From Acidipropionibacterium acidipropionici (GTDB taxonomy: Bacteria; Actinomycetota; Actinomycetes; Propionibacteriales; Propionibacteriaceae): a DNA stretch of 64,000 bases. Made by a program: the position numbers and the translations under genes. The first letter of the stretch is position 1; every line of letters starts with the position of its first letter. Below the pieces are notes generated by a model. It worked only from the letters and a program-made list of their open reading frames with translations. It was not told the origin of the DNA and made no database searches. This document shows, piece by piece, positions 37,349 to 48,769 of the stretch. The DNA is taken from contig NZ_CP013126.1 of the NCBI RefSeq assembly GCF_001441165.1, forward strand, positions 2,509,551-2,573,550, given 5' to 3'.

Positions 37349-38581
37349 ATGGCTGATTCTGGGAACCGCGGAGACCGCTCCGGACGTTCGGGCGGCGGTC
37401 GGTCGGGCGACCGTCACTACGGCGGCGGTGGCCGTGGAGGCAGTGGTGGTCGTGGTGGGTTCGGGCAGGGCCGGCGCGGTGAGGGGCCGAGGCAGGGTTC
37501 TAGTAGAGACCAGAGAGGGCGCGGCAGGGACGATCGGGGTGGTGACGGGGACCGGGGGAACAGGTACGGTCGCGACACGGATCGGCGCGGCGGTGAGCGC
37601 CGCAAGGATGACTGGCACCGTGATGACTGGCGCGGTGATGACCGGCGCAGTGACGACCGGCGCAGTGACGACAGGTGGGACGGTGGCCGGCGCAGTGACG
37701 ACGGCCGAGGAGGGGATCGCCGGTCTCGCGGGGAAGACCGTGGCCGCTACGCGGGTCGCGATCGACGCGAGGGGGATCGGCGCGACGGGGGTCGTCGTAG
37801 CGGGGGATCCTTCCAGAGGTCCGGAGAAGATCGTCGGCCCGGCGGCAACCGGGTCGACGAGCCCGAGGCGCCGATGGACTTCGATGAGAAGGCATTGCCT
37901 CCTTCGGTCAAGGCGGAGCTGCGGGGTGTGCCCTCCGACGTCGCCCACATCATTGAGGGCCACCTGGTGGCAGCCGCGGAGCTCATAGACACCGACCCCG
38001 AGCTGGCGAACAAGCACGCACAGGCGGCGCGTCGCCGCGCGGCCCGTCTTCCGGTGCTTCGGGAGGCCGCTGCCGACACGGCCTATGCGGCGGGAGAGTT
38101 CGCCTCCGCGCTCAATGACTACCGGACGCTTCGACGTATGACCGGCAATGACAACTATCTGCCGGTGATGGCCGACTGCGAGCGCGCTCTGGGCCGCCCG
38201 CAGGCGGCACTGCGCCTGATCAAGGAGGCTGAGGAGGCCGGGGATCTCAGCTCATCCCAGAGCGTGGAACTCGTCCTGGTCAAGGCCGGTGCCAGGCAGG
38301 ACATGGGTCAGGACGCGGAGGCGCTCAGGCTGCTGCACAGTGCGGTGAGCGGCGTCCACGGCTCCGATGAGGCCCGGGCCCGGCTGTACTACGCCTACGC
38401 CGAGGCGCTGCTGCGCAAGGGAGACACGGCGGCGGCCAGGGAGTGGTTCACGAGCAGTGACGATCTCGACGCCTCCGGGCTGCTCGATGCCGATGAGCGG
38501 ATCGCCCGGATCGACGGCGTCGATCTGGGCGACGAGGATGAACAGGACGACGGAGAGGACCCGGAGGATTCGGATGACTGA
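37349..38581 (+). CDS. TPR-like protein with Arg/Gly/Asp-rich disordered N-terminus
   Basis: 410 residues from ATG 37349 (MADSGNRGDRSGRSGGG). Residues 1-175 are almost only Arg, Gly, Asp and Ser with repeated RRSDDR, RGGDRR and DDWRGDD units, an RGG-type low-complexity region. Residues 180-380 are helical and resemble tetratricopeptide repeats (AAAELIDTDPELANKHAQAA, DTAYAAGEFASALNDYR, LGRPQAALRLIKEAEEAG). The C-terminus is highly acidic. Position before the HAD phosphatase and tlyA matches mycobacterial Rv1691. RNA or ribosome association is a guess from the RGG tail and the tlyA neighbourhood. Its 3' end overlaps the next gene by 8 bp. Confidence 0.75.
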   Translation: MADSGNRGDRSGRSGGGRSGDRHYGGGGRGGSGGRGGFGQGRRGEGPRQGSSRDQRGRGRDDRGGDGDRGNRYGRDTDRRGGERRKDDWHRDDWRGDDRRSDDRRSDDRWDGGRRSDDGRGGDRRSRGEDRGRYAGRDRREGDRRDGGRRSGGSFQRSGEDRRPGGNRVDEPEAPMDFDEKALPPSVKAELRGVPSDVAHIIEGHLVAAAELIDTDPELANKHAQAARRRAARLPVLREAAADTAYAAGEFASALNDYRTLRRMTGNDNYLPVMADCERALGRPQAALRLIKEAEEAGDLSSSQSVELVLVKAGARQDMGQDAEALRLLHSAVSGVHGSDEARARLYYAYAEALLRKGDTAAAREWFTSSDDLDASGLLDADERIARIDGVDLGDEDEQDDGEDPEDSDD

Positions 38582-39572
38582 GGCTGTGATCGACGCCTAT
38601 GACGCGGCACTGTTCGATCTGGACGGGGTGATCTACCTGGGGCCCGAGGCGATACCGGCCGCACCGGCCACCGTCGAGGCCCTGCTCGGTCGCGGCATTC
38701 AGGTCGGTTTCGTCACCAACAACGCCGCCCGCAGCACCGAGGTCGTCGCCGAGCAGCTGAACGGCATGGGCATCCCCGTGACCCGGGCCGACGTCGTCTC
38801 CTCCGCCGAGGCCATCGCCCAGCTGGTCGCAGAGCAGCTGCCCGCCGGATCACCGGTGCTCGTGGCCGGGGCCCAGGCTCTCATCGACGAGGTTGCCGGC
38901 CACGGCCTGCGCCCGGTCTCCAGTGCGGATGACGGCCCGGTGGCGGTGATCCAGGGCTACGACCCCCAGATGACGTGGCCACGGCTCGACGAGTGCTGCA
39001 TCGCGATCCAGCGCGGGGCACGGTGGTACGTGTCGAACCCGGACAGCACACGGCCGACGGATCGCGGGCTGGTCCCCGGGGCGGGGGCCCAGATGGCCGT
39101 GGTGGCGACCAGCGTCACCGGCGAGCCGGTGATGGCGGGCAAGCCGCACCGGCCACTCCTGGACGCCACGGTGGCCCGGCTGGGATGCCATCGGCCGATA
39201 TTCGTGGGCGACCGTCTGGACACCGACATCCTCGGCGCCAACCGCGCCGGTATGGACTCCCTGCTCGTTCTGACGGGGGCCCATGGCGGCCATGATCTGT
39301 TGGATGCCGAGCCGCAGTTCCGGCCCACGCGCATCGCGCGGGACCTGTCGGGGCTGCTTGAACCCGAGCGGCGCGCGGTCGTCGAGGGCGGGCGGGCCGT
39401 CTGCGGTCACGCGGAGGCGCAGGAGGTCGACGGCGTCGTACGGATCACCTCAGCCATCGGCGGAGACCTCGACGGTCAGCTGGACGCCCTGGCCGCCGTC
39501 CTGGCACTGGTCTGGGAGGGCGCGGCGCGGGGAGAACACGACGAACTGGACCGGCTCGACCTGGTGCACTGA
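38574..39572 (+). CDS. HAD-family phosphatase (NagD/PGP-like)
   Basis: 332 residues from ATG 38574, overlapping the upstream gene by 8 bp with GGAGG upstream. HAD motifs are present: DxD in AALFDLDGVIYLG, VTNNAARS (motif II), Lys in MAGKPHRPLLD and VGDRLDTDILGANRAG (motif IV). The large C2A cap is typical of the NagD/phosphoglycolate phosphatase subgroup. The last 60 residues extend past the HAD fold. Equivalent to Rv1692, reported in M. tuberculosis as a glycerol-3-phosphate phosphatase; the exact substrate here is inferred. Confidence 0.88.
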   Translation: MTEAVIDAYDAALFDLDGVIYLGPEAIPAAPATVEALLGRGIQVGFVTNNAARSTEVVAEQLNGMGIPVTRADVVSSAEAIAQLVAEQLPAGSPVLVAGAQALIDEVAGHGLRPVSSADDGPVAVIQGYDPQMTWPRLDECCIAIQRGARWYVSNPDSTRPTDRGLVPGAGAQMAVVATSVTGEPVMAGKPHRPLLDATVARLGCHRPIFVGDRLDTDILGANRAGMDSLLVLTGAHGGHDLLDAEPQFRPTRIARDLSGLLEPERRAVVEGGRAVCGHAEAQEVDGVVRITSAIGGDLDGQLDALAAVLALVWEGAARGEHDELDRLDLVH

Positions 39573-39610
39573 CAAGGACCGGAGGGGCCGGGAATGGCCG
39601 TGACCCGTCC

Positions 39611-39623
39611 TGAACGGTGTTCA
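39611..39623. promoter_or_regulatory. BioQ-like operator upstream of bioY
   Basis: TGAACGGTGTTCA is a perfect palindrome of form TGAAC-N3-GTTCA, matching the biotin repressor BioQ sites of Corynebacterium and Mycobacterium. It lies just upstream of a TATGAT -10 (39634-39639) and 83 bp before bioY. The 5' leader holds a hairpin (39647-39667). Confidence 0.65.
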
Positions 39624-39705
39624 AGTGCTGGGTTATGATGCTGTCGGCGATCCCGACCGGGGATCGCTGTCCCGGCACCACGGTGCCCAGCTTAGGAGAA
39701 CAGAT

Positions 39706-40326
39706 ATGGCTGACACGACGTCCCCGCAGGCCTCCGTCAAGGCCCGGGCCGGTGGATTCCAGGGCACCGATCTGGCCCTGATTGCCGTCTTCGCGGCTCT
39801 GGTGGCGGTGCTGTCGGTGATCCCGCCGCTGTTCGTGGTGGCGGCCGTGCCCTTCGCCCTGCAGATGGTGGCCGTGATGCTCACGCCACTGGTCCTGGGG
39901 GCGGTGCGCGGCGGAGCCGCTCTGGCTCTCTACCTGGTCGTCGGGCTGCTGGGACTACCCGTCTTCGCTGGCCAGTCGAGCGGTCCCGGAGTGCTTCTCG
40001 GGGCGACGGGCGGCTTCCTCATCGGTTACATCGTCGCCGCCCTGGCGGCCGGGGCGCTGGCCACAGCGGTGCTGAGGCGCCGCCCGCGGAAGCCCGTCCT
40101 GGCCGTCCAGCTCTACCTGGTCGCCCTCGTCGATCTGGTCGTGGTGTACGCCTTCGGCATCGCCGGCATGATGATCAACGCCTCCCTGTCGCTGCCCGCG
40201 GCCCTGGCCGCCAACGGACTCTTCATGGTCGGTGATCTCGTCAAGGCTCTCCTGGCGGTGGCGATCGCCGTCGCGGTGCTCACCGCCTTCCCGCGTCTCA
40301 TGCCCGCTGTCAGGGCGCCGCGATGA
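39706..40326 (+). CDS. bioY: Biotin ECF transporter S component BioY
   Basis: Membrane substrate-capture subunit of 206 residues that binds biotin. ATG 39706 follows TAGGAGA. Six hydrophobic segments are visible, with family-typical PFALQMVAVMLTPLVLGAVRG, LALYLVVGLLGLPVFAG and GGFLIGYIVAALAAG. It starts the operon bioY-bioM-bioN with 4-bp overlap to the next gene. Propionibacteria often require external biotin for their carboxytransferases. Confidence 0.94.
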   Translation: MADTTSPQASVKARAGGFQGTDLALIAVFAALVAVLSVIPPLFVVAAVPFALQMVAVMLTPLVLGAVRGGAALALYLVVGLLGLPVFAGQSSGPGVLLGATGGFLIGYIVAALAAGALATAVLRRRPRKPVLAVQLYLVALVDLVVVYAFGIAGMMINASLSLPAALAANGLFMVGDLVKALLAVAIAVAVLTAFPRLMPAVRAPR

Positions 40327-41039
40327 TCGAGTTCCGGTCGGCGGGTCTGGACGTCGACGAGTACGACGTCGAGGGGAATCACCGGCGGGTGACGATCCTC
40401 GACGGGATCGATCTGGTGCTGCCCGAGCGGCGGGTGGCGATCGTGGGTCCCAACGGGGCGGGCAAGTCGACCCTGCTGAAGATGGTCAACGGTCTGGTCG
40501 CGCCGACCTCGGGATCCGTGCTGGCCGACGGCGTCGACCCCTCGCTGGATCCTCGACGGGCGCGGCGCCAGGCGGGCTACATCTTCACCGATCCCATGTC
40601 GCAGCTGGTGATGTCGACCCCGGTGGCCGATGTGGAGCTCAGTCTGCGCTCGACCGTGCGGCGCCGGGCCGATCGGCGGGCCCGGGCGATGGAGCTGCTC
40701 GCCGAGCGGGGCCTGGCCGAGGTGGCCGGCCGCAGCGTCCACGACCTGTCCGGGGGAGAGAGGCAGCTGGTGTCGCTGGCCTCGGTGCTGGCCGTCGAGC
40801 CGTCGATCATCCTCGCCGATGAGCCGACCACCCTGCTCGACCTGCGCAACAGGGAGCAGCTGCGGCGGGCCTTCGACTCCCTGGACCAGCAGATCCTCTG
40901 CTCCACCCACGACCTGGAACTGGCCGGATCGATGGACCGGGTGATCGCCGTCGAGGGAGGACGCATCGTCGACGACGGCGCGCCCGACGAGGTCATCGCG
41001 GCCTACCGGGCGAGGATGACGGGGATGGCCCTGAGATGA
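40323..41039 (+). CDS. bioM: ECF transporter ATPase BioM
   Basis: Energising ATPase of the biotin importer, 238 residues, starting inside the bioY stop (ATGA). Walker A GPNGAGKST, Q-loop in FTDPMSQLVM, signature LSGGERQ, Walker B IILADEPT and switch His in CSTHDLEL are all present. A single ATPase accompanies BioN, typical of dedicated (group I) ECF systems. Confidence 0.94.
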   Translation: MIEFRSAGLDVDEYDVEGNHRRVTILDGIDLVLPERRVAIVGPNGAGKSTLLKMVNGLVAPTSGSVLADGVDPSLDPRRARRQAGYIFTDPMSQLVMSTPVADVELSLRSTVRRRADRRARAMELLAERGLAEVAGRSVHDLSGGERQLVSLASVLAVEPSIILADEPTTLLDLRNREQLRRAFDSLDQQILCSTHDLELAGSMDRVIAVEGGRIVDDGAPDEVIAAYRARMTGMALR

Positions 41040-41052
41040 CGCGGGACCTGAG

Positions 41053-41706
41053 ATGAATCGGGCGAGGGACTATCTGGGCTTCTACCGCCCCGGTGCGACG
41101 GCGGCCCACCGGATGCCTGTCTGGGGCAAGTACCTGCTCGTGCTGGGCATCGGGGTGCTGCCCTTCATCCTCCGGATGTGGTGGTTCTCGCTGGGCTGCC
41201 TGGCGGCCGCCGTCCTGGTGTGCCTGTTGCTGGCCCGGATGCCGGCCCGTGTCGCGCTGCGGCTCGGGCCCGCGCTGTGGGTCATGAACGGGCTGGTGGT
41301 CGCCTATCACGCCGTCTTCACGGACTGGCGCCGCGGGGTCGTCTACGCCGCCTCGTTGATGGCCTGCCTGTATATGGCCAGGATGCTGACCTCGACGACC
41401 TCCCCGGACGCCCTGATGGACGCCATCGCGGCATGCGCGAGGCCCTTCGCGAGGGTCGGTGCCAGGCCGGAGAAGTTCGCCCTGGCCGTCACCCTGATGT
41501 GGACCACCATCCCGTACATGCTCACCGCCTTCCTGTCGATCCGCGACGCCGCCCGCGCCCGCGGGTTGGAACGGTCGTCGTGGCGGTTCGTCCTGCCGAC
41601 CGTGGTGGGAATGGTGGGTCATGCCCTCGAACTCGGTGACGCGCTGCGGGCAAGGGGGCTGGGGGACGCCCCGGTGGCCGCCGCGAGGGAACCGGTGGGG
41701 CTGTGA
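41053..41706 (+). CDS. bioN: ECF transporter T component BioN
   Basis: Transmembrane coupling subunit of 217 residues with five hydrophobic segments. The two Ala-Arg-Gly coupling motifs that contact the ATPase are visible in DAARARGLERSSW and DALRARGLGD. It completes bioYMN. The stop overlaps the GTG start of tlyA, linking biotin uptake genes to the rRNA methyltransferase operon. Confidence 0.92.
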   Translation: MNRARDYLGFYRPGATAAHRMPVWGKYLLVLGIGVLPFILRMWWFSLGCLAAAVLVCLLLARMPARVALRLGPALWVMNGLVVAYHAVFTDWRRGVVYAASLMACLYMARMLTSTTSPDALMDAIAACARPFARVGARPEKFALAVTLMWTTIPYMLTAFLSIRDAARARGLERSSWRFVLPTVVGMVGHALELGDALRARGLGDAPVAAAREPVGL

Positions 41707-42437
41707 CTTCGGGCCGTCTCGATGTCGTCCTGGTCGAGCTGGGACTGGCCAGGTCGCGCACCCTGGCCGCGCGGCTCGTGCGCGAGGGCCGTGTCCTGGT
41801 GGACGGCAGGCCGGCCAGGCGGCCGTCCACGACGGTGCGGCCCGGCCAGCACATCGAGGCCCGGACCGAGCACTGGGTGTCGCGGGGGGCCTACAAGCTG
41901 CTGGGCGCCCTGGAGGATCTCCCGGTGCCGGTCTCGGGCCGGGTGCTCGACGCCGGCGCCTCCACCGGCGGGTTCACCCAGGTGCTGCTGGAGTCGGGGG
42001 CCGAGCGGGTCTATGCGGTGGACGTCGGCCACGGGCAGCTGAACCCGTCGGTGGCCGCCGATGAGCGCGTCGTGGTGCGCGAGGGCCTGAATCTGCGGTC
42101 CCTCGTTCTCGACGATCTGGAGGGATCGCCGGTCGATCTGGTGGTCGGCGACGTGTCGTTCATCTCGCTTCGGATGCTGCTGGGCCCGCTGGATGCGGTC
42201 TGTGCCGTCGGCGCCCGGATGCTGTTGCTGGTCAAGCCCCAGTTCGAGGTGGGGCGGACGGATCTGGGGGCGCACGGGGTGGTGACCGATCAGGGGCTTC
42301 GTGATCGCGCGGTGGACCGGGTGGTCGCCGATGCGGCGGCGCTCGGGTGGATGACGACGGGCCGGGCTCCTTCCAGGATCGCCGGCCAGGACGGCAACCA
42401 GGAGTACTTCATCCGTCTGGAGCGGGTTGGCTCCTGA
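41703..42437 (+). CDS. tlyA: TlyA-family 16S/23S rRNA 2'-O-methyltransferase
   Basis: Methylates ribose of cytidines in 16S and 23S rRNA; loss gives capreomycin resistance in mycobacteria. 244 residues, GTG start overlapping the bioN stop. The N-terminal S4 domain (RLDVVLVELGLARSRTLAAR) is followed by an FtsJ-like fold with catalytic Lys in RGAYKLLGAL, SAM motif LDAGASTGGFTQ, Asp in DLVVGDVSFIS and Lys in LLVKPQFEVG. Some members are annotated as hemolysins, an outdated name. Confidence 0.94.
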   Translation: MTSGRLDVVLVELGLARSRTLAARLVREGRVLVDGRPARRPSTTVRPGQHIEARTEHWVSRGAYKLLGALEDLPVPVSGRVLDAGASTGGFTQVLLESGAERVYAVDVGHGQLNPSVAADERVVVREGLNLRSLVLDDLEGSPVDLVVGDVSFISLRMLLGPLDAVCAVGARMLLLVKPQFEVGRTDLGAHGVVTDQGLRDRAVDRVVADAAALGWMTTGRAPSRIAGQDGNQEYFIRLERVGS

Positions 42438-42447
42438 CCCTCTCGGG

Positions 42448-42478
42448 ACCCGCGCGGGGGTTGCCAGGGGGTCGTCCC
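42448..42478. repeat. 31-bp intergenic repeat, copy 1
   Basis: The unit starting ACCCGCGCGGGGGTTGCC begins ten bases after the tlyA stop and recurs at 42549-42579 with one mismatch. It shares GCCAGGGGGT with the repeat pair at 26.6 kb, so both may belong to one dispersed family. Confidence 0.7.
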
Positions 42479-42548
42479 GCCGGGATCTCGAGGGGACTGG
42501 ATCCCGAACCGAGGCCATGCCGGTGACTGACAGGAGGACGCTGTCTGA

Positions 42549-42579
42549 ACCCGCGCGGGGGTCGCCAGGGGGTCGTCCC
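42549..42579. repeat. 31-bp intergenic repeat, copy 2
   Basis: Second copy, 28 bp before the NAD kinase start codon. The two copies are separated by 70 bp of otherwise unremarkable sequence. Confidence 0.7.
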
Positions 42580-42606
42580 CCGGCCGGATAAAGCTAGTGT
42601 GGGTGT

Positions 42607-43551
42607 GTGACTTCCCTGATGCCCACCGGATCCGCACCATCGGGGCGCCGGGCGGTGGTCGTGATGTCCCACGCCTACCGGCAGGACGCCTTCGACGCGG
42701 CCGCGGAGTTCATCGCGGCGATGGACGCTCGCGGTATCACCTGTCTCATCTTCGACGAGCAGCGCGCCATGCTCGGCGAAAGGGTGCCCGGCATTCAGCT
42801 GGACCCGATCACCCCCGGTCGTGATGACATCGAGGCCATGGTGGTCTTCGGGGGAGACGGCACGATCCTGCGGGCGGCCGAGTGGTCCCTGCCTCATCAG
42901 ATCCCGATGCTGGGGGTCAACCTCGGCCATGTCGGATTCCTGGCGGAGCTCGAGAGGTCCGACATGGCCTCGTTGGTGCGTCAGGTCTGTGCGCGCGAGT
43001 ACACGGTCGAGGACCGCCTGGTGCTCAACGTCCGGGTGCAGGATCACCGGGGCCACGAGCTGTGGCGCTCCTTCTCGGTCAACGAGCTGAGCCTGGAGAA
43101 GGCGGCGCGGCGCAGGATGCTCGACGTCCTCGCCTCGATCGACGGGTTGCCGGTCCAGCGGTGGAGCTGCGACGGGATCCTGGTGTCGACCCCGACCGGT
43201 TCCACCGCATACGCCTTCTCGGCCGGGGGGCCGGTGATGTGGCCCGATCTGGATGCCATGCTCATGGTCCCGCTGTGCGCACACGCCCTGTTCGCCCGGC
43301 CGATGGTGCTCAGCCCCGAGGCCAGGGTGGATCTTGACATTCAGCCGGAGGGTTCGGACTCCGGGGTGATGTGGTGCGACGGGCGCCGCAGCTTCGACGT
43401 GTCGCCGGGCCAGAGGATCACGGTGACCCGTCATCCGCAACGGTTGCGGATCGCCAGGCTGGCCGAGCAGCCCTTCACCTCCCGGCTGGTGAAGAAGTTC
43501 GCGCTGCCGGTCTCCGGGTGGCGCCAGGGCCAGGGGAATCCGTCCACATGA
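42607..43551 (+). CDS. nadK: NAD kinase
   Basis: Phosphorylates NAD to NADP. 314 residues from GTG 42607. Family motifs: GGDGTILRAAE (about 80), LGVNLGHVGFLAE, the NE/D-type SVNELSLEKA and GILVSTPTGSTAYAFSAGGPV. Position between tlyA and recN equals ppnK (Rv1695) in mycobacteria. The stop overlaps the recN start. Confidence 0.95.
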   Translation: MTSLMPTGSAPSGRRAVVVMSHAYRQDAFDAAAEFIAAMDARGITCLIFDEQRAMLGERVPGIQLDPITPGRDDIEAMVVFGGDGTILRAAEWSLPHQIPMLGVNLGHVGFLAELERSDMASLVRQVCAREYTVEDRLVLNVRVQDHRGHELWRSFSVNELSLEKAARRRMLDVLASIDGLPVQRWSCDGILVSTPTGSTAYAFSAGGPVMWPDLDAMLMVPLCAHALFARPMVLSPEARVDLDIQPEGSDSGVMWCDGRRSFDVSPGQRITVTRHPQRLRIARLAEQPFTSRLVKKFALPVSGWRQGQGNPST

Positions 43552-45233
43552 TCAGCCGCGTCCTGATTCGCGACCTCGGCGTCATCGAGTCGGCGACCCT
43601 CGAACCGGCGACCGGCCTGACGGCCGTGACCGGTGAGACGGGAGCCGGTAAGACGATGGTGGTCAGCGGCCTGGGGCTGCTGCTCGGCCAGCGGGCCGAC
43701 CCGTCCCTGGTGCGCCGGGGTGCCGACCGTGCTGTGGTGGAGGCCGGGCTCGACGTCGACCCCGCCCTGGCCGCCGGGATCGAGGATCTGGGCGGTGAGG
43801 TGGAGGACGGCGAGGTGATCTGTTCCCGCCAGGTGCTGGCCTCCCACAGGTCCCGGTCGATGGTCGGAGGGGCCCAGGTCACCGCCGGCCAGCTGGGCCG
43901 GGTGATGGCTTCCCGGGTCACCGTCCATGGGCAGTCCGATCAGCTGAGGCTGGCCTCCCCGGAGCGTCAGCTGGAGGTGCTGGACCGCGCCGCCGGGGAG
44001 CCGATGCGCGCCCTTCTGGCCTCCCACGGCAAGCTGTGGTCCCGGTACCGGGAGGACCGCCAGGAGTTGGAGAGCAGGAGGACCGGTGCGGCCGAGCGCG
44101 AGTTGGAGATAGAGGTGCTCGACCGCCGGCTGGCCGAGGTGGACGCCGTCGATCCGGGGCCGGGGGAGGACGACGAGCTGGCCGCGGAGGCCCGGCGACT
44201 CCAGGGCGCCGCCGATATCCGCGCCACTCTCGCCCGCGCCGACCAGCTCGTCAACGGCGTCGAGACCGAGTCCGGCCCGGCGTCCGGGGCTATCGGGCTG
44301 CTCGATGAGGCGCGACGTCAACTCGACTCGCTGACCGGTGACGAGCACTCGGCAGCACTGGCCTCCAGCGCCCGGGCCATCGGATACGACTTGGCGGAAC
44401 TGGCCGCCGACCTGTCGGGCTACGCCGAGCAGGCGGCCTCCGATCCCGCCAGGCTGGAGGAGGTCAACGCCCGGCTCGCGCAGATCCAGCGGCTGCTGCG
44501 CTCCCGGACCACCACCCTCGACCGGCTGCTGGCCGACACCGACGCCGACCGGCGTCGACGTGCGGAGCTGGAGGGGTCCGGGGAGGGGATCGACGCCCTG
44601 AGCAGGCGGGTCGATGAGCTCGCCGGGGAGCTGGCCTCCAGCGCCGCCGCCATCTCCCAGCTGCGGACGAGCACCGCAGAGCGTCTGGGGGCGGCGGTGG
44701 TCCCGGAGTTGGGGGCGCTGGCGATGCCCAGGGCGCGCCTGGAGTTCCGGATCTCGACGGCGCCGATGGGGCCCACCGGCGCGGACCAGGTGGCCCTCAT
44801 GCTGGCCGCCAATCCGGGATCGGATCCCGCCCCGCTGGCCCGTGCCGCATCCGGGGGCGAGCTGTCGCGGGTGCGGCTGGCGCTCGAGGTGGTACTGGCC
44901 GACACCGAGACCCCGCAGACCCTCATCTTCGACGAGATCGACGCCGGCGTTGGGGGAGCGGTCGGCATCGAGATCGGCCGACGTCTTGCCCGGCTGTCGC
45001 GCAGGCACCAGGTGATCGTGGTGACCCACCTGGCTCAGGTCGCCGCCTTCGCGGACCGGCAGCTGGTCGTCACCAAGTCCTCCGACGGCAGAATCACCAG
45101 ATCCGGTGTCCGCGAGGTCGCCGGCCAGGATCGGCTCGTCGAGCTGGCCCGGATGATGAGCGGGCTGTCCTCCTCGGAGGTCGGCATCGAGCACGCCCAG
45201 GAACTGCTGGATCTCGGCGAGGGGGACCTGTAG
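43548..45233 (+). CDS. recN: DNA repair protein RecN
   Basis: SMC-like ATPase acting in double-strand break repair, 561 residues. ATG 43548 overlaps the nadK stop (ATGA). Walker A TGETGAGKTMV at about residue 29, a long coiled-coil middle (about 150-360), then ABC signature ASGGELSRVRLA and Walker B LIFDEIDAGVGG near residue 460. Complete and typical. Confidence 0.96.
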   Translation: MISRVLIRDLGVIESATLEPATGLTAVTGETGAGKTMVVSGLGLLLGQRADPSLVRRGADRAVVEAGLDVDPALAAGIEDLGGEVEDGEVICSRQVLASHRSRSMVGGAQVTAGQLGRVMASRVTVHGQSDQLRLASPERQLEVLDRAAGEPMRALLASHGKLWSRYREDRQELESRRTGAAERELEIEVLDRRLAEVDAVDPGPGEDDELAAEARRLQGAADIRATLARADQLVNGVETESGPASGAIGLLDEARRQLDSLTGDEHSAALASSARAIGYDLAELAADLSGYAEQAASDPARLEEVNARLAQIQRLLRSRTTTLDRLLADTDADRRRRAELEGSGEGIDALSRRVDELAGELASSAAAISQLRTSTAERLGAAVVPELGALAMPRARLEFRISTAPMGPTGADQVALMLAANPGSDPAPLARAASGGELSRVRLALEVVLADTETPQTLIFDEIDAGVGGAVGIEIGRRLARLSRRHQVIVVTHLAQVAAFADRQLVVTKSSDGRITRSGVREVAGQDRLVELARMMSGLSSSEVGIEHAQELLDLGEGDL

Positions 45234-45330
45234 CGGCCCGGACGCGCTGCTCGCGTCGCCCGGAACGGCCGGGCGCCGACGAACAGATGTGCTCCAATTG
45301 CAGTGGACGCCCGAACAACAGATAGGCTGA

Positions 45331-47753
<2,423 letters not shown>

Positions 47754-47758
47754 GCCCG

Positions 47759-48685
47759 ATGGGCGGCCGCGGCTCCCGGGTCGACGCCGTGATCGACGGA
47801 TACCTCGACCACCTGGTGGCCGAGCGGGGCCTGGCGGCCAACACGGTCGCGGCCTACCGGCGCGACCTGGGCCACTACGCGACCTTCCTGGAGGGCCGCG
47901 GGATCGACGACCTGGCCGGCGTCACACCGGTCGACATCTCCGAGTTCTCGCGAGACCTCGGCTCCCGGGGGCTGGCCTCCTCCAGCGTGAGCAGGGCGGT
48001 CGTCGCGGTGCGCAACCTGCACCGCTTCGCGCTCGCGGAGGGCGTGGTGGCCGACGACGCCTCGGCGGGGGTCTCGCCGGGCACCCGGGGGCGGCGTCTT
48101 CCCAAGGCGCTGAGCATCGACGCGGTGGAGGCTCTGCTGGACTCCTGCGACACCACGACGGTCGACGGGCTGTGCGATCGGGCCCTGCTGGAACTTCTCT
48201 ACGGCACCGGTGCCAGGATCAGCGAGGTCTGCGCACTGGACGTCGACGACGTCACCCCGGTCATCGCCGACCCGCAGCTGGGCCTGCGGCTGGTCGGCAA
48301 GGGGGACAAGGAGCGGGTGGTGCCGCTGGGCTCCTACGCCCTGGATGCGGTGCAGGCCTGGCTGGTGCGCGGACGCCCGGCCCGGGCGGGGCGCGGGACG
48401 CCGGGTGCGGCGCTGCTGCTCAACCAGCGGGGAGGACGGCTGTCGCGGCAGAGCGCGTGGGCCGTGCTGCAGCGGGCGGGCCGTCGGGCCGGGATCAGCG
48501 AGCATCTGTCCCCGCACAGCCTGCGGCACTCCTACGCCACCCACCTGCTGGACGGCGGCGCGGACGTGAGGGTCGTCCAGGAGCTGCTGGGCCACGCCTC
48601 GGTGACAACCACGCAGATCTACACCCTGGTCACCGCGGAGCACCTCAGAGAGGTCTACCGGTCGGCCCATCCGAGGGCACTGTAG
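47759..48685 (+). CDS. xerD: Tyrosine recombinase XerD
   Basis: 308 residues. With XerC it resolves chromosome dimers at dif. The N-terminal SAM-like domain ([20 protein letters not shown]) is followed by the catalytic set: Arg in GTGARISEV, Lys in [21 protein letters not shown], His in [13 protein letters not shown] and the Tyr at its end. Chromosomal synteny (pyrG-nudix-xerD) shows it is the housekeeping recombinase and not the missing integrase of the tRNA-Leu element. Confidence 0.94.
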   Translation: MGGRGSRVDAVIDGYLDHLVAERGLAANTVAAYRRDLGHYATFLEGRGIDDLAGVTPVDISEFSRDLGSRGLASSSVSRAVVAVRNLHRFALAEGVVADDASAGVSPGTRGRRLPKALSIDAVEALLDSCDTTTVDGLCDRALLELLYGTGARISEVCALDVDDVTPVIADPQLGLRLVGKGDKERVVPLGSYALDAVQAWLVRGRPARAGRGTPGAALLLNQRGGRLSRQSAWAVLQRAGRRAGISEHLSPHSLRHSYATHLLDGGADVRVVQELLGHASVTTTQIYTLVTAEHLREVYRSAHPRAL

Positions 48686-48769
48686 GCAGGGTTGGGGCGC
48701 AGCTACTAGGGTTGGCGCAGTCTGTACAGGCCCGGAGACCCCGGGGGATGAGCGAGAGGATGGTTCCAG

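Noticed and set aside
47759-48685. XerD as the integrase of the tRNA-Leu element
   Set aside because: It lies 24 kb away in a conserved housekeeping cluster (pyrG-nudix-xerD) and has XerD motifs.
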